Assembly: GCF_012027305.1 (NCBI RefSeq)
Contig: NZ_SNUF01000001.1
Span: 1,240,001 to 1,304,000, forward strand
Reading direction: 5' to 3'
Length of the DNA: 64,000 nt
Source of the DNA: Thermococcus sp. MAR1
Lineage (GTDB): Archaea > Methanobacteriota_B > Thermococci > Thermococcales > Thermococcaceae
Below, one piece after another: positions 53,187-60,892 of the stretch. Both the position numbers and the translations under genes were made by a program. The notes under the pieces were generated by a model, which searched no databases, was not told the DNA's origin, and worked only from the letters and a program-made list of their open reading frames with translations. Numbering within the stretch: position 1 is the first letter of the stretch; each line of letters starts with the position of its first letter.

Positions 53187-53865
53187 TCCTTTCACCCCAT
53201 TCACGCTCGTAGAGCTCCCTGAATTCATCTTCGTCTACTGGGACGAACCTCACCCTGTCACCCGGCTGGAGAAGAGTTGGCGGCTCTTTCGATGGATCGA
53301 AGAGTCTCAGGGGAGTCCTGCCTATAAGCCTCCAACCCCCGGGGCTTTCGAGGGGGTAAATACCGGTCTGCTTTCCCGCTATTCCCACAGAGCCTGCTGG
53401 CACTTTCAGGCGAGGCTTTTCAAGTCTTGGTGTCGCTATCCTATCGTCCATTCCGCCGAGGTATGCAAACCCTGGGAGGAAGCCGAGGAAGTAGACGCGG
53501 TAGACCGGCCTCGAGTGAATTTCTATGACCTCATCAACGCTCAGGCCATTGTATTCCGCCACGAACTCCAAATCGGGACCGTATTCACCGCCATAAACGA
53601 CTGGAACCTCCACGAGTTTCCCCTCGAAGCGCTCTGAAGTGAACTCGACCCCCTCAACGGCCCGCTTGACGCTTTCGAAGTCTATCAACACAGGATTGTA
53701 AATTACAGCGAGGGATGAATAAGCCGGAACGACTTCGACGAGCCACTCAAAGTTGGCCTTCTCTATTGCCCTCGCGAGGGAGTGTATTTTCTCGTTTAGC
53801 TCCTCGTCTATAACCTCGCCGAAGGAAATCAGCAGGGCGGAATCGCCGAGGGGTTTGAATTTCAT
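53179..53865 (-). CDS. pxpB: 5-oxoprolinase subunit B
   Basis: A 228-residue KipI-like subunit. Typical blocks are LGDSALLISFGEVID at the start, LVEVVPAYSSLAVIYNP, FLGFLPGFAYLGGMD and VPAGSVGIAGKQTGIYP. With PxpC it forms the carboxylase/hydrolase core. The ATG at 53865 has GGTGAGACC upstream; the longer reading frame upstream overlaps a small separate ORF. It lies between that ORF and pxpC. Confidence 0.94.
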   Translation of the reverse strand: MKFKPLGDSALLISFGEVIDEELNEKIHSLARAIEKANFEWLVEVVPAYSSLAVIYNPVLIDFESVKRAVEGVEFTSERFEGKLVEVPVVYGGEYGPDLEFVAEYNGLSVDEVIEIHSRPVYRVYFLGFLPGFAYLGGMDDRIATPRLEKPRLKVPAGSVGIAGKQTGIYPLESPGGWRLIGRTPLRLFDPSKEPPTLLQPGDRVRFVPVDEDEFRELYEREWGERND

Positions 53866-53869
53866 GGTC

Positions 53870-54001
53870 TCACCTTTTGCGGTCAAATTCCTTCCGAATC
53901 TCCTTCGGATTAAAATCCTTCTCAAAGATTCCGAACGCAGATTCTAGGTCTCGCTGGAACGCTTCAATCTTTTTCTTATCCCAAGTCCTCTTGGGTTTCA
54001 T
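53870..54001 (-). CDS. 43-residue ORF inside the pxp operon
   Basis: A short frame between pxpA and pxpB. It starts at an ATG that overlaps the pxpA stop as ATGA and ends 4 nt before the pxpB ATG; its stop TGA is part of the pxpB ribosome binding site region. The product ([20 protein letters not shown]..., ending DRKR) is basic and helical. I know no such protein. The placement and coupling at both ends argue for real translation, either as a small subunit or as a coupling device. Confidence 0.6.
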   Translation of the reverse strand: MKPKRTWDKKKIEAFQRDLESAFGIFEKDFNPKEIRKEFDRKR

Positions 54002-54765
54002 CGTATAAACTCCCCCATTGGCACTATCTTAACGCCCTCCTCCTCAAGAACCTCCCTGATGTGCTTTGCTATCTCAACAGCTTTTGGATTGTCGCCGTGC
54101 ACGCAGATGGTATCAGCTTTCAGCTCAATCCACTCGCCGTTTATCGCTTTCACCCCCCCATCCTTGACCATCGAGATAACGCGCTCGGCTATCTCTTCTC
54201 TGTCGTGAATTACTGCCCCGGGTTTCGAGCGCGGGACGAGTGTTCCGTCCGGGTTGTATGCCCTGTCGGCAAAAACCTCGTGGGCCACCTTAACTCCCAT
54301 CTCCTCCGCTATTTCAGCCGGCCTTGAGCCCGAGAGGGTAACGAATATCAGGTTCTTATCGAAGTCCGCTATACCTTCTATCACAGCTCTCGCGAGTTCC
54401 TCTTCTCTGACTAGGGCGTTGTACAAAGCACCGTGTGGCTTGACGTGCTGTAACTCAAGGTCCTCAGCCCTCGTGAAGGCATAAAGCGCCCCAATTTGAT
54501 AGAGGATGTAGTTCCTCGCTTCCTCCGGTGAAAGCTTCATGTACCTCCTTCCGAATCCGAGCAAATCCGGGTAGCCCGGGTGAGCACCGAGGGCCACGCC
54601 CTTCTCCTTCGCGAGCCTCACGGTTTTTCTCATGACCAGCGGGTCGCCGGCGTGCCAGCCGGTAGCTACGTTGGCGCTCGTGATGTGGTTCATGACCTCC
54701 TCATCGAGACCAAGCTTGTAACGGCCGAAGCTCTCCCCGAGGTCAGAGTTCAGGTCAACCTTCAT
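53998..54765 (-). CDS. pxpA: 5-oxoprolinase subunit A (LamB/YcsF family)
   Basis: A 255-residue TIM-barrel-like subunit. It begins [19 protein letters not shown], followed by [40 protein letters not shown] and [14 protein letters not shown], the conserved order of the family. It supplies the ring-opening activity with PxpBC. The ATG at 54765 has GGTGAGAGC upstream; longer extensions cross the divergent nob1 promoter. It heads the operon. Confidence 0.95.
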   Translation of the reverse strand: MKVDLNSDLGESFGRYKLGLDEEVMNHITSANVATGWHAGDPLVMRKTVRLAKEKGVALGAHPGYPDLLGFGRRYMKLSPEEARNYILYQIGALYAFTRAEDLELQHVKPHGALYNALVREEELARAVIEGIADFDKNLIFVTLSGSRPAEIAEEMGVKVAHEVFADRAYNPDGTLVPRSKPGAVIHDREEIAERVISMVKDGGVKAINGEWIELKADTICVHGDNPKAVEIAKHIREVLEEEGVKIVPMGEFIR

Positions 54766-54823
54766 GCTCTCACCACTTTCATTTCGACGGAAATCTAAAA
54801 AAGGGTTTCTCCGAGTTAGGGGT

Positions 54824-55318
54824 ATGAAGGCCCAGGTCATAGACACCGCGATATTCATCCAGGGGGTTGATGTTGAGGGCGTTACGACGCCGAAGGTCGT
54901 CGATGAGGTGAAAGACCCGGAGTCGAGGCTTTTCTTGGAGGGACTGATTAGTGCGGGCAAGGTCAGGGTTCTCCAGCCGTCGAGGGAAAGCATTAGAGCC
55001 GTAATGGAAGCTGCCAAAAAGACGGGAGAACTTGGAGAACTCAGCGAGGCAGACCTTGAGGTTCTTGCCCTGGCGTACGAGCTTAAAGGGGTTCTCCTCA
55101 CAGATGACTACAACCTCCAGAACATAGCGAAAACCCTCGGTATGGAGTTTAAAACCCTCAAAAGAGGGATAAAGCGCGTAATCAGGTGGAACTACGTCTG
55201 CATTGGCTGTGGGAAGCGCTTCAAGGAGATGCCCCCCGAAGGAGTCTGTCCCGACTGTGGGAGTCCGGTAAGGCTAATCCCTAAGAGAAAACGAAAAAAG
55301 AGGAGGTTTCATCCGTAG
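54824..55318 (+). CDS. nob1: rRNA-processing endonuclease NOB1 (PIN + zinc ribbon)
   Basis: A 164-residue PIN nuclease that matures the 3' end of 16S rRNA in archaea. Asp7 (QVIDTAIFI), Glu in VVDEV, Asp in [11 protein letters not shown] and Asp in [12 protein letters not shown] form the metal site. A zinc ribbon follows (CIGCGKRF and CPDCGSP), then a basic tail (KRKRKKRR). It diverges from pxpA and its end overlaps the convergent amidase gene by 10 nt. Confidence 0.94.
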   Translation: MKAQVIDTAIFIQGVDVEGVTTPKVVDEVKDPESRLFLEGLISAGKVRVLQPSRESIRAVMEAAKKTGELGELSEADLEVLALAYELKGVLLTDDYNLQNIAKTLGMEFKTLKRGIKRVIRWNYVCIGCGKRFKEMPPEGVCPDCGSPVRLIPKRKRKKRRFHP

Positions 55319-56283
55319 ATATCGACGACTATTCTATCCGGGCCGCTCAGCGTGAAGTCCCTGTATGGAAGGTATGGAGTGTTCAGCTCAACGACGATGA
55401 ATACGTAACCGCTGCTCTCGGTGGCGTATATCACAGGGGCGATGTAGGAACCCGTGTAGGTGTACTGCCAGTTGCCGTAGGTCTGCCAGCCGAGGTCTGA
55501 GAGTCTGGCGTTATCAAGTTGGATAACGAGATGGTAGCCGTTCGAGTAGGAGGTGTAGTAGGTGTGGTAGCTAACCGCCTTGCTGAGATCAACCACCAGC
55601 CTGAAGTAGCCGTCGTGCTGGGCGAACCTTATGCCCATAACCGTCGGAACCGGGTCGTGAACCGGAACACCAAAGTACCGCTGAACCCCGTGGAGTATCG
55701 CGTAAGCGTAGCGCCACTGGTAGTTCTCGTCGGTTATTACCCTCACGTCGTAGGTGTTCGTCACAAAGCCGGTCTCGATGAGTATTGCCGGCATGGAGGT
55801 ATACTTGAGGACGTAGAAGCCGGCCTCCTTAACGCCCCTGTTGTTGAGCGGGATCACCTTGGCTATTTCCCCATCAACGTAGGTCGCGAGGAGGTTGCCC
55901 CTGTACGAGCCGTAGTAATGGTAGACCTCAAAACCGCTCGCAGAACTCGGCCCGGAGTTGGCGTGTATGCTGATGAAGATATCGCAACCGGCGGAGTTTG
56001 CTATCTGCACCCTTCCGGAGAGGGTGACGAAGTAGTCACCGTCCCTGGTGAGGACAACCCGCGCGCCGTCATCTTGGAGAACCTTAGCGACTTTGAGCGC
56101 TATTGCAAGGTTGATGTCCTTCTCCTGAACGCCGTTGGCGACCGCTCCGGGGTCCGTTCCTCCGTGTCCGGCATCGACGCAGATGGTGTAGCCACTCAAA
56201 TCCGTCCCCGAGGCGGAAGTGGGAACCGGGACTATGGCGAGTGCCAGCAGAACTACACCCAAAACCACGGCAGCTTTCCTCAT
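55309..56283 (-). CDS. Secreted N-acetylmuramoyl-L-alanine amidase-like protein with AMIN-like domain
   Basis: A 324-residue exported protein. After a signal peptide ([20 protein letters not shown]) there is an Amidase_3 zinc hydrolase with ligands His40 (VDAGHGGTD), Glu54 (VQEKDINLA) and His107 (ISIHANSG) and catalytic Glu170 (LIETGFVTN). The last 100 residues look like an AMIN-type beta domain ([23 protein letters not shown]). Archaea have no murein, so it may act on bacterial peptidoglycan or on another amide. Zinc and catalytic residues are intact. Confidence 0.92.
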   Translation of the reverse strand: MRKAAVVLGVVLLALAIVPVPTSASGTDLSGYTICVDAGHGGTDPGAVANGVQEKDINLAIALKVAKVLQDDGARVVLTRDGDYFVTLSGRVQIANSAGCDIFISIHANSGPSSASGFEVYHYYGSYRGNLLATYVDGEIAKVIPLNNRGVKEAGFYVLKYTSMPAILIETGFVTNTYDVRVITDENYQWRYAYAILHGVQRYFGVPVHDPVPTVMGIRFAQHDGYFRLVVDLSKAVSYHTYYTSYSNGYHLVIQLDNARLSDLGWQTYGNWQYTYTGSYIAPVIYATESSGYVFIVVELNTPYLPYRDFTLSGPDRIVVDIYG

Positions 56284-56422
56284 ATTTTATCCCCCCAGAT
56301 AGCGAAACTAACTTCTAAATCCCTTTCCAAGCTTTATAAAACTTGTCAGAATTGTTCTGTTCATGGCATTGATGGATAAAAATGAGCATGAATAAAGACA
56401 TGGAACTAATTAGAAATGGCAG

Positions 56423-56432
56423 ATTGGCGTCC
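56423..56432. repeat. ATTGGCGTCC element, short copy
   Basis: A shorter form of the element found at 23592 and 58448, here at the 3' edge of the second C/D box RNA candidate on minus; part of it is in the closing stem. Confidence 0.3.
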
Positions 56433-56510
56433 CGGACGGGCTCGGCGCTCATAGGGTACGTCACCGCTATTGCTCAGCCCGTCTTGGAATCGTCACGGCC
56501 CGTCCGGGAC
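56429..56510 (-). ncRNA. Second C/D box-like RNA inside a 13-bp closing stem
   Basis: On minus the order is: stem GTCCCGGACGGGC (56510-56498), C-like box GTGACGA (56496-56490), guide TTCCAAGACGGG (56489-56478), D' box CTGA (56477-56474), linker, C'-like GTGACG (56464-56459), guide of about 13 nt, D-like CCGA (56445-56442), stem GCCCGTCCGGGAC (56441-56429). The boxes are degenerate except D'. The first guide is complementary to CCCGTCTTGGAA, close to the CCCGUCUUG segment I recall from archaeal and eukaryal large-subunit rRNA. The long stem is unusual for C/D RNAs. Confidence 0.55.
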
Positions 56511-56514
56511 GGCG

Positions 56515-56570
56515 TCAGGGCCAGTCCTCGTCATCACAACGCTCGGTGCAATTCGCTGTCATCATCCGCG
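56515..56570 (-). ncRNA. C/D box guide RNA
   Basis: On minus, directly after the stop of the RHH-like gene: C box ATGATGA (56565-56559), guide CAGCGAATTGCA (56558-56547), D' box CCGA (56546-56543), C' box TGATGA (56536-56531), guide CGAGGACTGGCC (56530-56519) and D box CTGA (56518-56515). Both guides are 12 nt, the normal archaeal spacing for 2'-O-methylation guides bound by L7Ae, Nop5 and fibrillarin. No separate promoter is visible, so it probably comes from the upstream operon by processing. Confidence 0.75.
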
Positions 56571-56572
56571 GT

Positions 56573-56971
56573 TCAACCTTGGAGGTAGTAGGATATAAGC
56601 TTTCTCAGCTCGACGTTGCGCTCGGGCTTCATTCTCAAAAACCTCTTAAGCTGGCTGTTCTCGGCAAGTAATCCGGAAAGCTCGATGGCGAGTATCTTGT
56701 TGTCCTCGCTCAGGCCGTAGGCCTTGAAGCGGAGCGGGGCGTACTCCTTCTCAAGCTCCCACGTCCTTTCCTCAAGCTCCCGTGCTTTTCTTTCAAGCTC
56801 CTCAAGGTTTCCCTTCGGCTCACGGAACTCGCCGGTCAGGGCTATCTCAATGACCCGCTCAACGGGAACTCCATACCTCTCACTGAGGCGCTTGAGTTCT
56901 CCCCACAGCTCTTCGTTTATCTCGGCCTCAATTTTTCCAAAGCCCTTGTTCGGCTTGATGATGAGCCTCAT
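56573..56971 (-). CDS. Ribbon-helix-helix-like protein with coiled coil
   Basis: A 132-residue protein. The first part (KIEAEINEELWGELKRLSER, then YGVPVERVIEIAL) has the strand-helix-helix pattern of ribbon-helix-helix DNA-binding proteins. A coiled-coil region follows (NLEELERKARELEERTWELE), then a leucine-rich end. I know no named family. The ATG at 56971 is preceded by GGAGTG, which lies in the loop of an inverted repeat. It is the last protein gene of the glycosylase operon. Confidence 0.7.
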   Translation of the reverse strand: MRLIIKPNKGFGKIEAEINEELWGELKRLSERYGVPVERVIEIALTGEFREPKGNLEELERKARELEERTWELEKEYAPLRFKAYGLSEDNKILAIELSGLLAENSQLKRFLRMKPERNVELRKLISYYLQG

Positions 56972-56974
56972 CTC

Positions 56975-57013
56975 GTTCACACTCCGTGAACGATTTGTTC
57001 ACGATCCGTGAAC
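56975..57013. promoter_or_regulatory. Array of four alternating GTTCAC/GTGAAC half-sites, 11-bp period
   Basis: Half-sites at 56975-56980 (GTTCAC), 56986-56991 (GTGAAC), 56997-57002 (GTTCAC) and 57008-57013 (GTGAAC), each separated by exactly 5 bp. They span the stop of one coiled-coil gene and the start region of the RHH-like gene. In the RNA, GUUCAC-GGAGU-GUGAAC forms a hairpin with the ribosome binding site in its loop. It could be a protein-bound operator, an RNA switch, or both. Confidence 0.6.
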
Positions 57014-57331
57014 CTCCTCAAGCTCTCTCCTTTTCTCCTCGACCCTCTTCCTCAGTTCAGCGTTTTCCACCCTGAGCCTGTCGCGCTCGGCCATCATGAA
57101 CTCCTTATCCCTCAAAGCCTTCTCGTAGAACTCCTTAAGATCTTCAATCTCACCCTCCATCTCGCGGAGCTTCTCCTCCAGCTTGGAGACCTTCTCCCTC
57201 AGGAGATCCTCACGCTCTGCCTGGAGGGTCTCTTCAACTCTGGGGAGGCTCTCGCGGAGGAAGGAGGTGATATCTTTGCCCTTGAGGGCTTTGAACCTTT
57301 CCTTGGGCAGGATAATCCTGATTTCGCTCAT
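56999..57331 (-). CDS. Coiled-coil protein
   Basis: A 110-residue protein. A short N-terminal strand-helix (EIRIILPKERFKALKGKDIT) leads into a continuous coiled coil of about 80 residues (SKLEEKLREMEGEIEDLKEF; RDRLRVENAELRKRVEEK). The ATG at 57331 overlaps the stop of the DNA glycosylase gene as ATGA with GGAGAGGAAG upstream. The sequence is not recognised; it may dimerise and pair with the RHH-like protein encoded next. Confidence 0.7.
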   Translation of the reverse strand: MSEIRIILPKERFKALKGKDITSFLRESLPRVEETLQAEREDLLREKVSKLEEKLREMEGEIEDLKEFYEKALRDKEFMMAERDRLRVENAELRKRVEEKRRELEEVHGS

Positions 57332-58158
57332 TTCTTCTTCCTCTCCATCTCGGTCTTCCTGTCGTAGCAGAGGATGTAAAATGCCAGAAGCCCCTTCCAC
57401 TTCCCGTAGGGTTCAATGACCTCGCGGACGTCTTTCTCCTTAACCTCTTTAAGGCTCCTCCCAAAAATCTTTGCTATCCCGCGCCTCAGCCCGAGGTCTC
57501 CGGCAGGGTAGACGTTCTTTCTGAGGCCATACGCGAGGAAGAGCTCGGCGCTCCACTTCCCTATGCCCCGGAACTCTGTGAGGTACCTGATAGCCTCATT
57601 AACGCCCCAGTCCCAGAGTTCGAGGTCGAGCTTTCCGGCAAGGTAAAGCTCCGTCAGGGACTTTATGTAAGCGGCGCGATAGCCGAGCTTGGCCCTTTTC
57701 AGCTCCTCCTCGCTCAGGGACGCTATCCTCTCCGGAGAGGGGAACGCGTGTAAATCCCCCACCTGCCTGCCCGCGAGCCTCACGAGGTTCTCTATGGTCC
57801 TCTGGGCGAACTCAAAGCTCACCTGCTGCTGGGCTACCGTCTCAACCAGCGCCTGGTAAGGGCTCGGCGCGGCAGGGACGGTCAGACCGTAGAACTCGTC
57901 AATCAGGAAGGAAAATGGGGAGTCGATTATTTCGGCGTAGAAGGAGTCCAGATTTGTGTTAAGGCCGAGGATGAAGGTCAGCTTTTCCTTCGCGGATTTT
58001 CGTTCCCTTCTGCCCCACGAGTCGGGAAAAATGAAGTTCCCTCCATCGTAGCCGGCGATACCGCTCTCAAAAGCTTGATAGAAAACACCGTCTTCGAACT
58101 TCCACGTGCCGTTGCGTATCATCTCGCCTGTGGTCTTCTTCAGGTCAATCTCAGCCAT
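57328..58158 (-). CDS. AlkA-like HhH DNA glycosylase
   Basis: A 276-residue base-excision repair enzyme of the HhH-GPD superfamily. The N-terminal beta domain resembles that of AlkA/OGG1; the helix-hairpin-helix is FRGIGKWSAELFLAYG and the catalytic Asp lies in PAGDLGLRRG. It probably removes alkylated or oxidised bases; a lysine at the AP-lyase position is not evident (WSAEL region has Lys-Trp), so it is likely monofunctional. No iron-sulfur cysteines are seen. It overlaps the 99-residue gene upstream by 19 nt and the coiled-coil gene downstream by 4 nt. Confidence 0.88.
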   Translation of the reverse strand: MAEIDLKKTTGEMIRNGTWKFEDGVFYQAFESGIAGYDGGNFIFPDSWGRRERKSAKEKLTFILGLNTNLDSFYAEIIDSPFSFLIDEFYGLTVPAAPSPYQALVETVAQQQVSFEFAQRTIENLVRLAGRQVGDLHAFPSPERIASLSEEELKRAKLGYRAAYIKSLTELYLAGKLDLELWDWGVNEAIRYLTEFRGIGKWSAELFLAYGLRKNVYPAGDLGLRRGIAKIFGRSLKEVKEKDVREVIEPYGKWKGLLAFYILCYDRKTEMERKKK

Positions 58159-58439
58159 CGGTCGAGCCTAACGGGGTTCTCCCTTATATCCTTTAGGGTC
58201 GAGACGTAAAGTCTCTTACCGTCAATGGAGCGTTTGATCTGGAGCTCCCCCTTTTCTTCGAGGAAGCGGAGGGCGTCTTTAACGTCCTCGGCACGGACAT
58301 CAAAGTTCTGCTTGAGGAACTCCCAGTACGGCTCGCGGTTGGAATATCTAGCCGCCTCCCTCACGAGCTTCCAGGCTCGTTCAACCTTCTCATCACCCCT
58401 GGCGACGCGATAGAGCTTGGCGAGGGTCTTCAAATTCAT
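58140..58439 (-). CDS. Small winged-helix-like protein
   Basis: A 99-residue protein that looks like a winged helix: three helices (KVERAWKLVREAARYSN; EDVKDALRFLEEKGELQ) and a wing (KRSIDGKRLYVSTL). I do not know the family. It starts the glycosylase operon. Its promoter TATA (GATTTATATG on minus, about 58460-58470) is close enough for a leaderless mRNA, and the TTGGCGTCCAA element lies between TATA and start. Confidence 0.68.
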   Translation of the reverse strand: MNLKTLAKLYRVARGDEKVERAWKLVREAARYSNREPYWEFLKQNFDVRAEDVKDALRFLEEKGELQIKRSIDGKRLYVSTLKDIRENPVRLDRWLRLT

Positions 58440-58447
58440 ATTAGAAG

Positions 58448-58459
58448 ATTGGCGTCCAA
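58448..58459. repeat. ATTGGCGTCCAA element, copy 2
   Basis: Identical 12-mer to 23592-23603, here between the TATA box and the transcript start of the glycosylase operon, the position of a repressor site. Confidence 0.45.
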
Positions 58460-58530
58460 CATATAAATCACTTTTGGCGAGCAGGCAAAAGATTTAAACC
58501 ATTGAGTGGTATTATTATCAGGCGATAGGA

Positions 58531-59868
58531 ATGAGACTGAAAATTGCCCTGGTTGCTCTGATGATGCTCGTCATGCTCCTGCCGAGTGTCCATGGCCAAG
58601 GCAACGTGGTTTACGTGGCCAAAGTTGACGGTATGATTACTGGCTACACCGTTGACCAGTTTGACAGATACATCAGCGAAGCCGAGAGGAACAACGCAGA
58701 GGCAATAATAATCGAGCTCAACACCCCAGGTGGCCGCGCCGATGCAATGCAGGCCATCGTTACGAGAATCCAAAACTCAAAGGTTCCTGTCATAATCTAC
58801 GTTCATCCCTCCGGAGGGATGGCGGCCTCTGCAGGCACTTACATAGCACTGAGCTCCCATCTGATAGCGATGACACCTGGCACTGTCATAGGGGCCTGTA
58901 GGCCTATACTCGGCTACGGCCAAAACGGGAGCATTGTCGAGGCCCCGCCAAAGATAACGAACTTCTACGTGGCCTACCTCAGGGAGCTCGCGAGGATGAG
59001 CGGGAGAAACGAGACACTCGCCGAAGAGTTTATAACGAAAGATAGGAGCGTCACTCCGGAGGAGGCACTGAGATACGGTGTCATCGAGGTTATTGCAACT
59101 AACGTTGACGAACTTCTCCAGAAGGCCGATGGAATGGAGACAAAGATACCCGTGGCTGGAAGGGGGAAGGTAACCCTGCACCTCAGGAACGCGAGACTCG
59201 TCTACATCGAGCCGTCCTTCAGGGACACGGTAGTCAAGTACATAACTGACCCGACGATAGCGTACCTCCTCCTCAACCTTGGATTCATCGGCCTAATATT
59301 CGGCTTCCTCACACCCGGCTGGCACGTTCCTGAAACAGCAGGTGCCATAATGCTCGTTCTCGGCCTCATAGGCCTGGGATATTTCGGTTACAGCAGCGCG
59401 GCATTAATACTCATCGTGCTCGCCATGATATTCTTCATAGCCGAAGCACTGACGCCGACCTTTGGCTTGTTCACCGTAGCGGGCGTCATAACCTTTATTC
59501 TGGGTGGAATCATGCTCTTCAGCGGAAACGGGGGTGAATACCTGGTGACCGGTGAAACGTACTCGATACTCAGAATAGCCATCATCGTCATGGCAATACT
59601 CCTTGGACTGTTCTTCCTCTTCGGTGCGGCGACAGTGATCAAAGCACACAGGAAGAAGCCAGAGGCCGGAAGGGAGGAGCTCGTGGGAGAGGTCGGTAAG
59701 GTAGTCGAGGACCTCGACCCTGAAGGAGTCGTCAAGCTCCACGGTGAACTCTGGAAGGCGGAGAGCAAGGATGGAAATAGGATACCCGTTGGAGAAAAAA
59801 TTAGGGTTGCTGAAGTCAAGGGGCTCACCCTTATCGTTGAAAGAATTGAGGACAGGAGGGAGGAATGA
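58531..59868 (+). CDS. nfeD: NfeD-type membrane serine protease (stomatin operon partner)
   Basis: A 445-residue membrane protein. Signal peptide (1-21), ClpP-like protease domain with catalytic Ser100 ([12 protein letters not shown]) and Lys141 (APPKITNFY), about five membrane segments (residues 240-375) and a C-terminal OB-fold NfeD domain. The Ser-Lys spacing of 41 equals that of the P. horikoshii homologue PH1510 as I recall it, which cleaves the stomatin encoded next to it. The stop overlaps the stomatin ATG (ATGA). Confidence 0.95.
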   Translation: MRLKIALVALMMLVMLLPSVHGQGNVVYVAKVDGMITGYTVDQFDRYISEAERNNAEAIIIELNTPGGRADAMQAIVTRIQNSKVPVIIYVHPSGGMAASAGTYIALSSHLIAMTPGTVIGACRPILGYGQNGSIVEAPPKITNFYVAYLRELARMSGRNETLAEEFITKDRSVTPEEALRYGVIEVIATNVDELLQKADGMETKIPVAGRGKVTLHLRNARLVYIEPSFRDTVVKYITDPTIAYLLLNLGFIGLIFGFLTPGWHVPETAGAIMLVLGLIGLGYFGYSSAALILIVLAMIFFIAEALTPTFGLFTVAGVITFILGGIMLFSGNGGEYLVTGETYSILRIAIIVMAILLGLFFLFGAATVIKAHRKKPEAGREELVGEVGKVVEDLDPEGVVKLHGELWKAESKDGNRIPVGEKIRVAEVKGLTLIVERIEDRREE

Positions 59869-60719
59869 GTATGGCCCTTGTAAGCGCCGGAAATGTTGTG
59901 TTGGCCATCGTTTTGTTGTTTGTGTTAATTATACTGGCAAGCGCCATAAAGATAGTCAAGGAGTACGAGAGGGCAGTGATATTCCGTCTCGGAAGAATAG
60001 TTGGGGCCAGAGGGCCTGGACTGTTCTTCATAATCCCGATATTCGAAAAGGCAGTAATAGTTGACCTTCGTACCAGGGTCCTGGACGTGCCCGTCCAGGA
60101 GACCATAACCAAGGACAACGTCCCCGTCAGGGTCAACGCGGTCGTTTACTTCCGCGTTATAGAGCCAGTCAAAGCGGTTACCCAAGTCAGCAACTACATC
60201 ATGGCCACCAGCCAGATCGCCCAGACGACGCTGAGAAGTGTCATCGGTCAGGCGCACCTCGACGAACTGCTCAGCGAGAGGGAGAAGCTTAACCTCCAGC
60301 TCCAGAAGATAATTGACGAGGCCACCGACCCATGGGGAATAAAGGTCAGTACGGTCGAGATAAAGGACGTTGAGTTGCCAAGCGGAATGCAGAGGGCAAT
60401 GGCGAGGCAGGCAGAGGCTGAGCGTGAGAGACGTGCTAGGATACTCCTTGCTGAGGCCGAGCGCCAGGCCGCCGAGAAGCTCCGTGAGGCCGCTGAGATA
60501 ATCTCGGAGCACCCCATGGCACTCCAGCTCAGGACGCTCCAGACCATAAGCGATGTTGCCAGCGACAAGAGCAACGTCATCGTACTCACCCTGCCGATGG
60601 AGATGCTGAAGCTCTTCAGGAGTCTCGCCGACACTGCAGAGGTCGCCAAGGTAAAGCTTGAGAAAGAGGTCCGTGAGGAAGCTGAAAAGGAAGCCGAGAC
60701 GAAGGCTGAGCAAGAGTAA
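59865..60719 (+). CDS. Stomatin/prohibitin (SPFH) family protein
   Basis: A 284-residue membrane-anchored scaffold protein. An N-terminal membrane segment ([20 protein letters not shown]) is followed by the SPFH domain ([36 protein letters not shown]) and a long coiled coil ([19 protein letters not shown]). The C-terminal hydrophobic piece around residue 235 ([12 protein letters not shown]) corresponds to the NfeD cleavage region in Pyrococcus. The ATG overlaps nfeD with GGAGGGAGGA upstream. It organises membrane domains together with NfeD. Confidence 0.95.
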   Translation: MSMALVSAGNVVLAIVLLFVLIILASAIKIVKEYERAVIFRLGRIVGARGPGLFFIIPIFEKAVIVDLRTRVLDVPVQETITKDNVPVRVNAVVYFRVIEPVKAVTQVSNYIMATSQIAQTTLRSVIGQAHLDELLSEREKLNLQLQKIIDEATDPWGIKVSTVEIKDVELPSGMQRAMARQAEAERERRARILLAEAERQAAEKLREAAEIISEHPMALQLRTLQTISDVASDKSNVIVLTLPMEMLKLFRSLADTAEVAKVKLEKEVREEAEKEAETKAEQE

Positions 60720-60811
60720 GGTGTGAATGGCTTTTCTTCCATCTTTTCTTTTCCGTCCTGGATGAACCGCAAAAAATAAAAGCATTGCCTGCATACTTCA
60801 TACACACAGAG

Positions 60812-60822
60812 ACACCACTCCG
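60812..60822 (+). promoter_or_regulatory. Possible TATA of the MinD transcript
   Basis: CGTATAAAATT lies about 70-80 nt upstream of the TTG start of MinD; a second candidate (CGCTTTATGGG) is at about 60847-60857. The gap after stomatin has no gene. Confidence 0.35.
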
Positions 60823-60892
60823 TATAAAATTGAAGAACTTCAGGAACGCTTTATGGGAAAGAGCGCCAATGCTCATACCGGGGGTGTTAACT

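Noticed and set aside
54766-55101. Long N-terminal extension of pxpA upstream of 54765
   Set aside because: It runs antisense through nob1 and lacks family similarity, while the ATG at 54765 has a good ribosome binding site.
55519-56379. Open frame on plus across the amidase gene
   Set aside because: It has no ribosome binding site, no recognisable domain and mirrors the codon bias of the amidase on minus.
56382-56588. 68-codon open frame on plus over the C/D box RNA region
   Set aside because: The sequence is explained better by guide-RNA boxes on minus, and the frame has no ribosome binding site.
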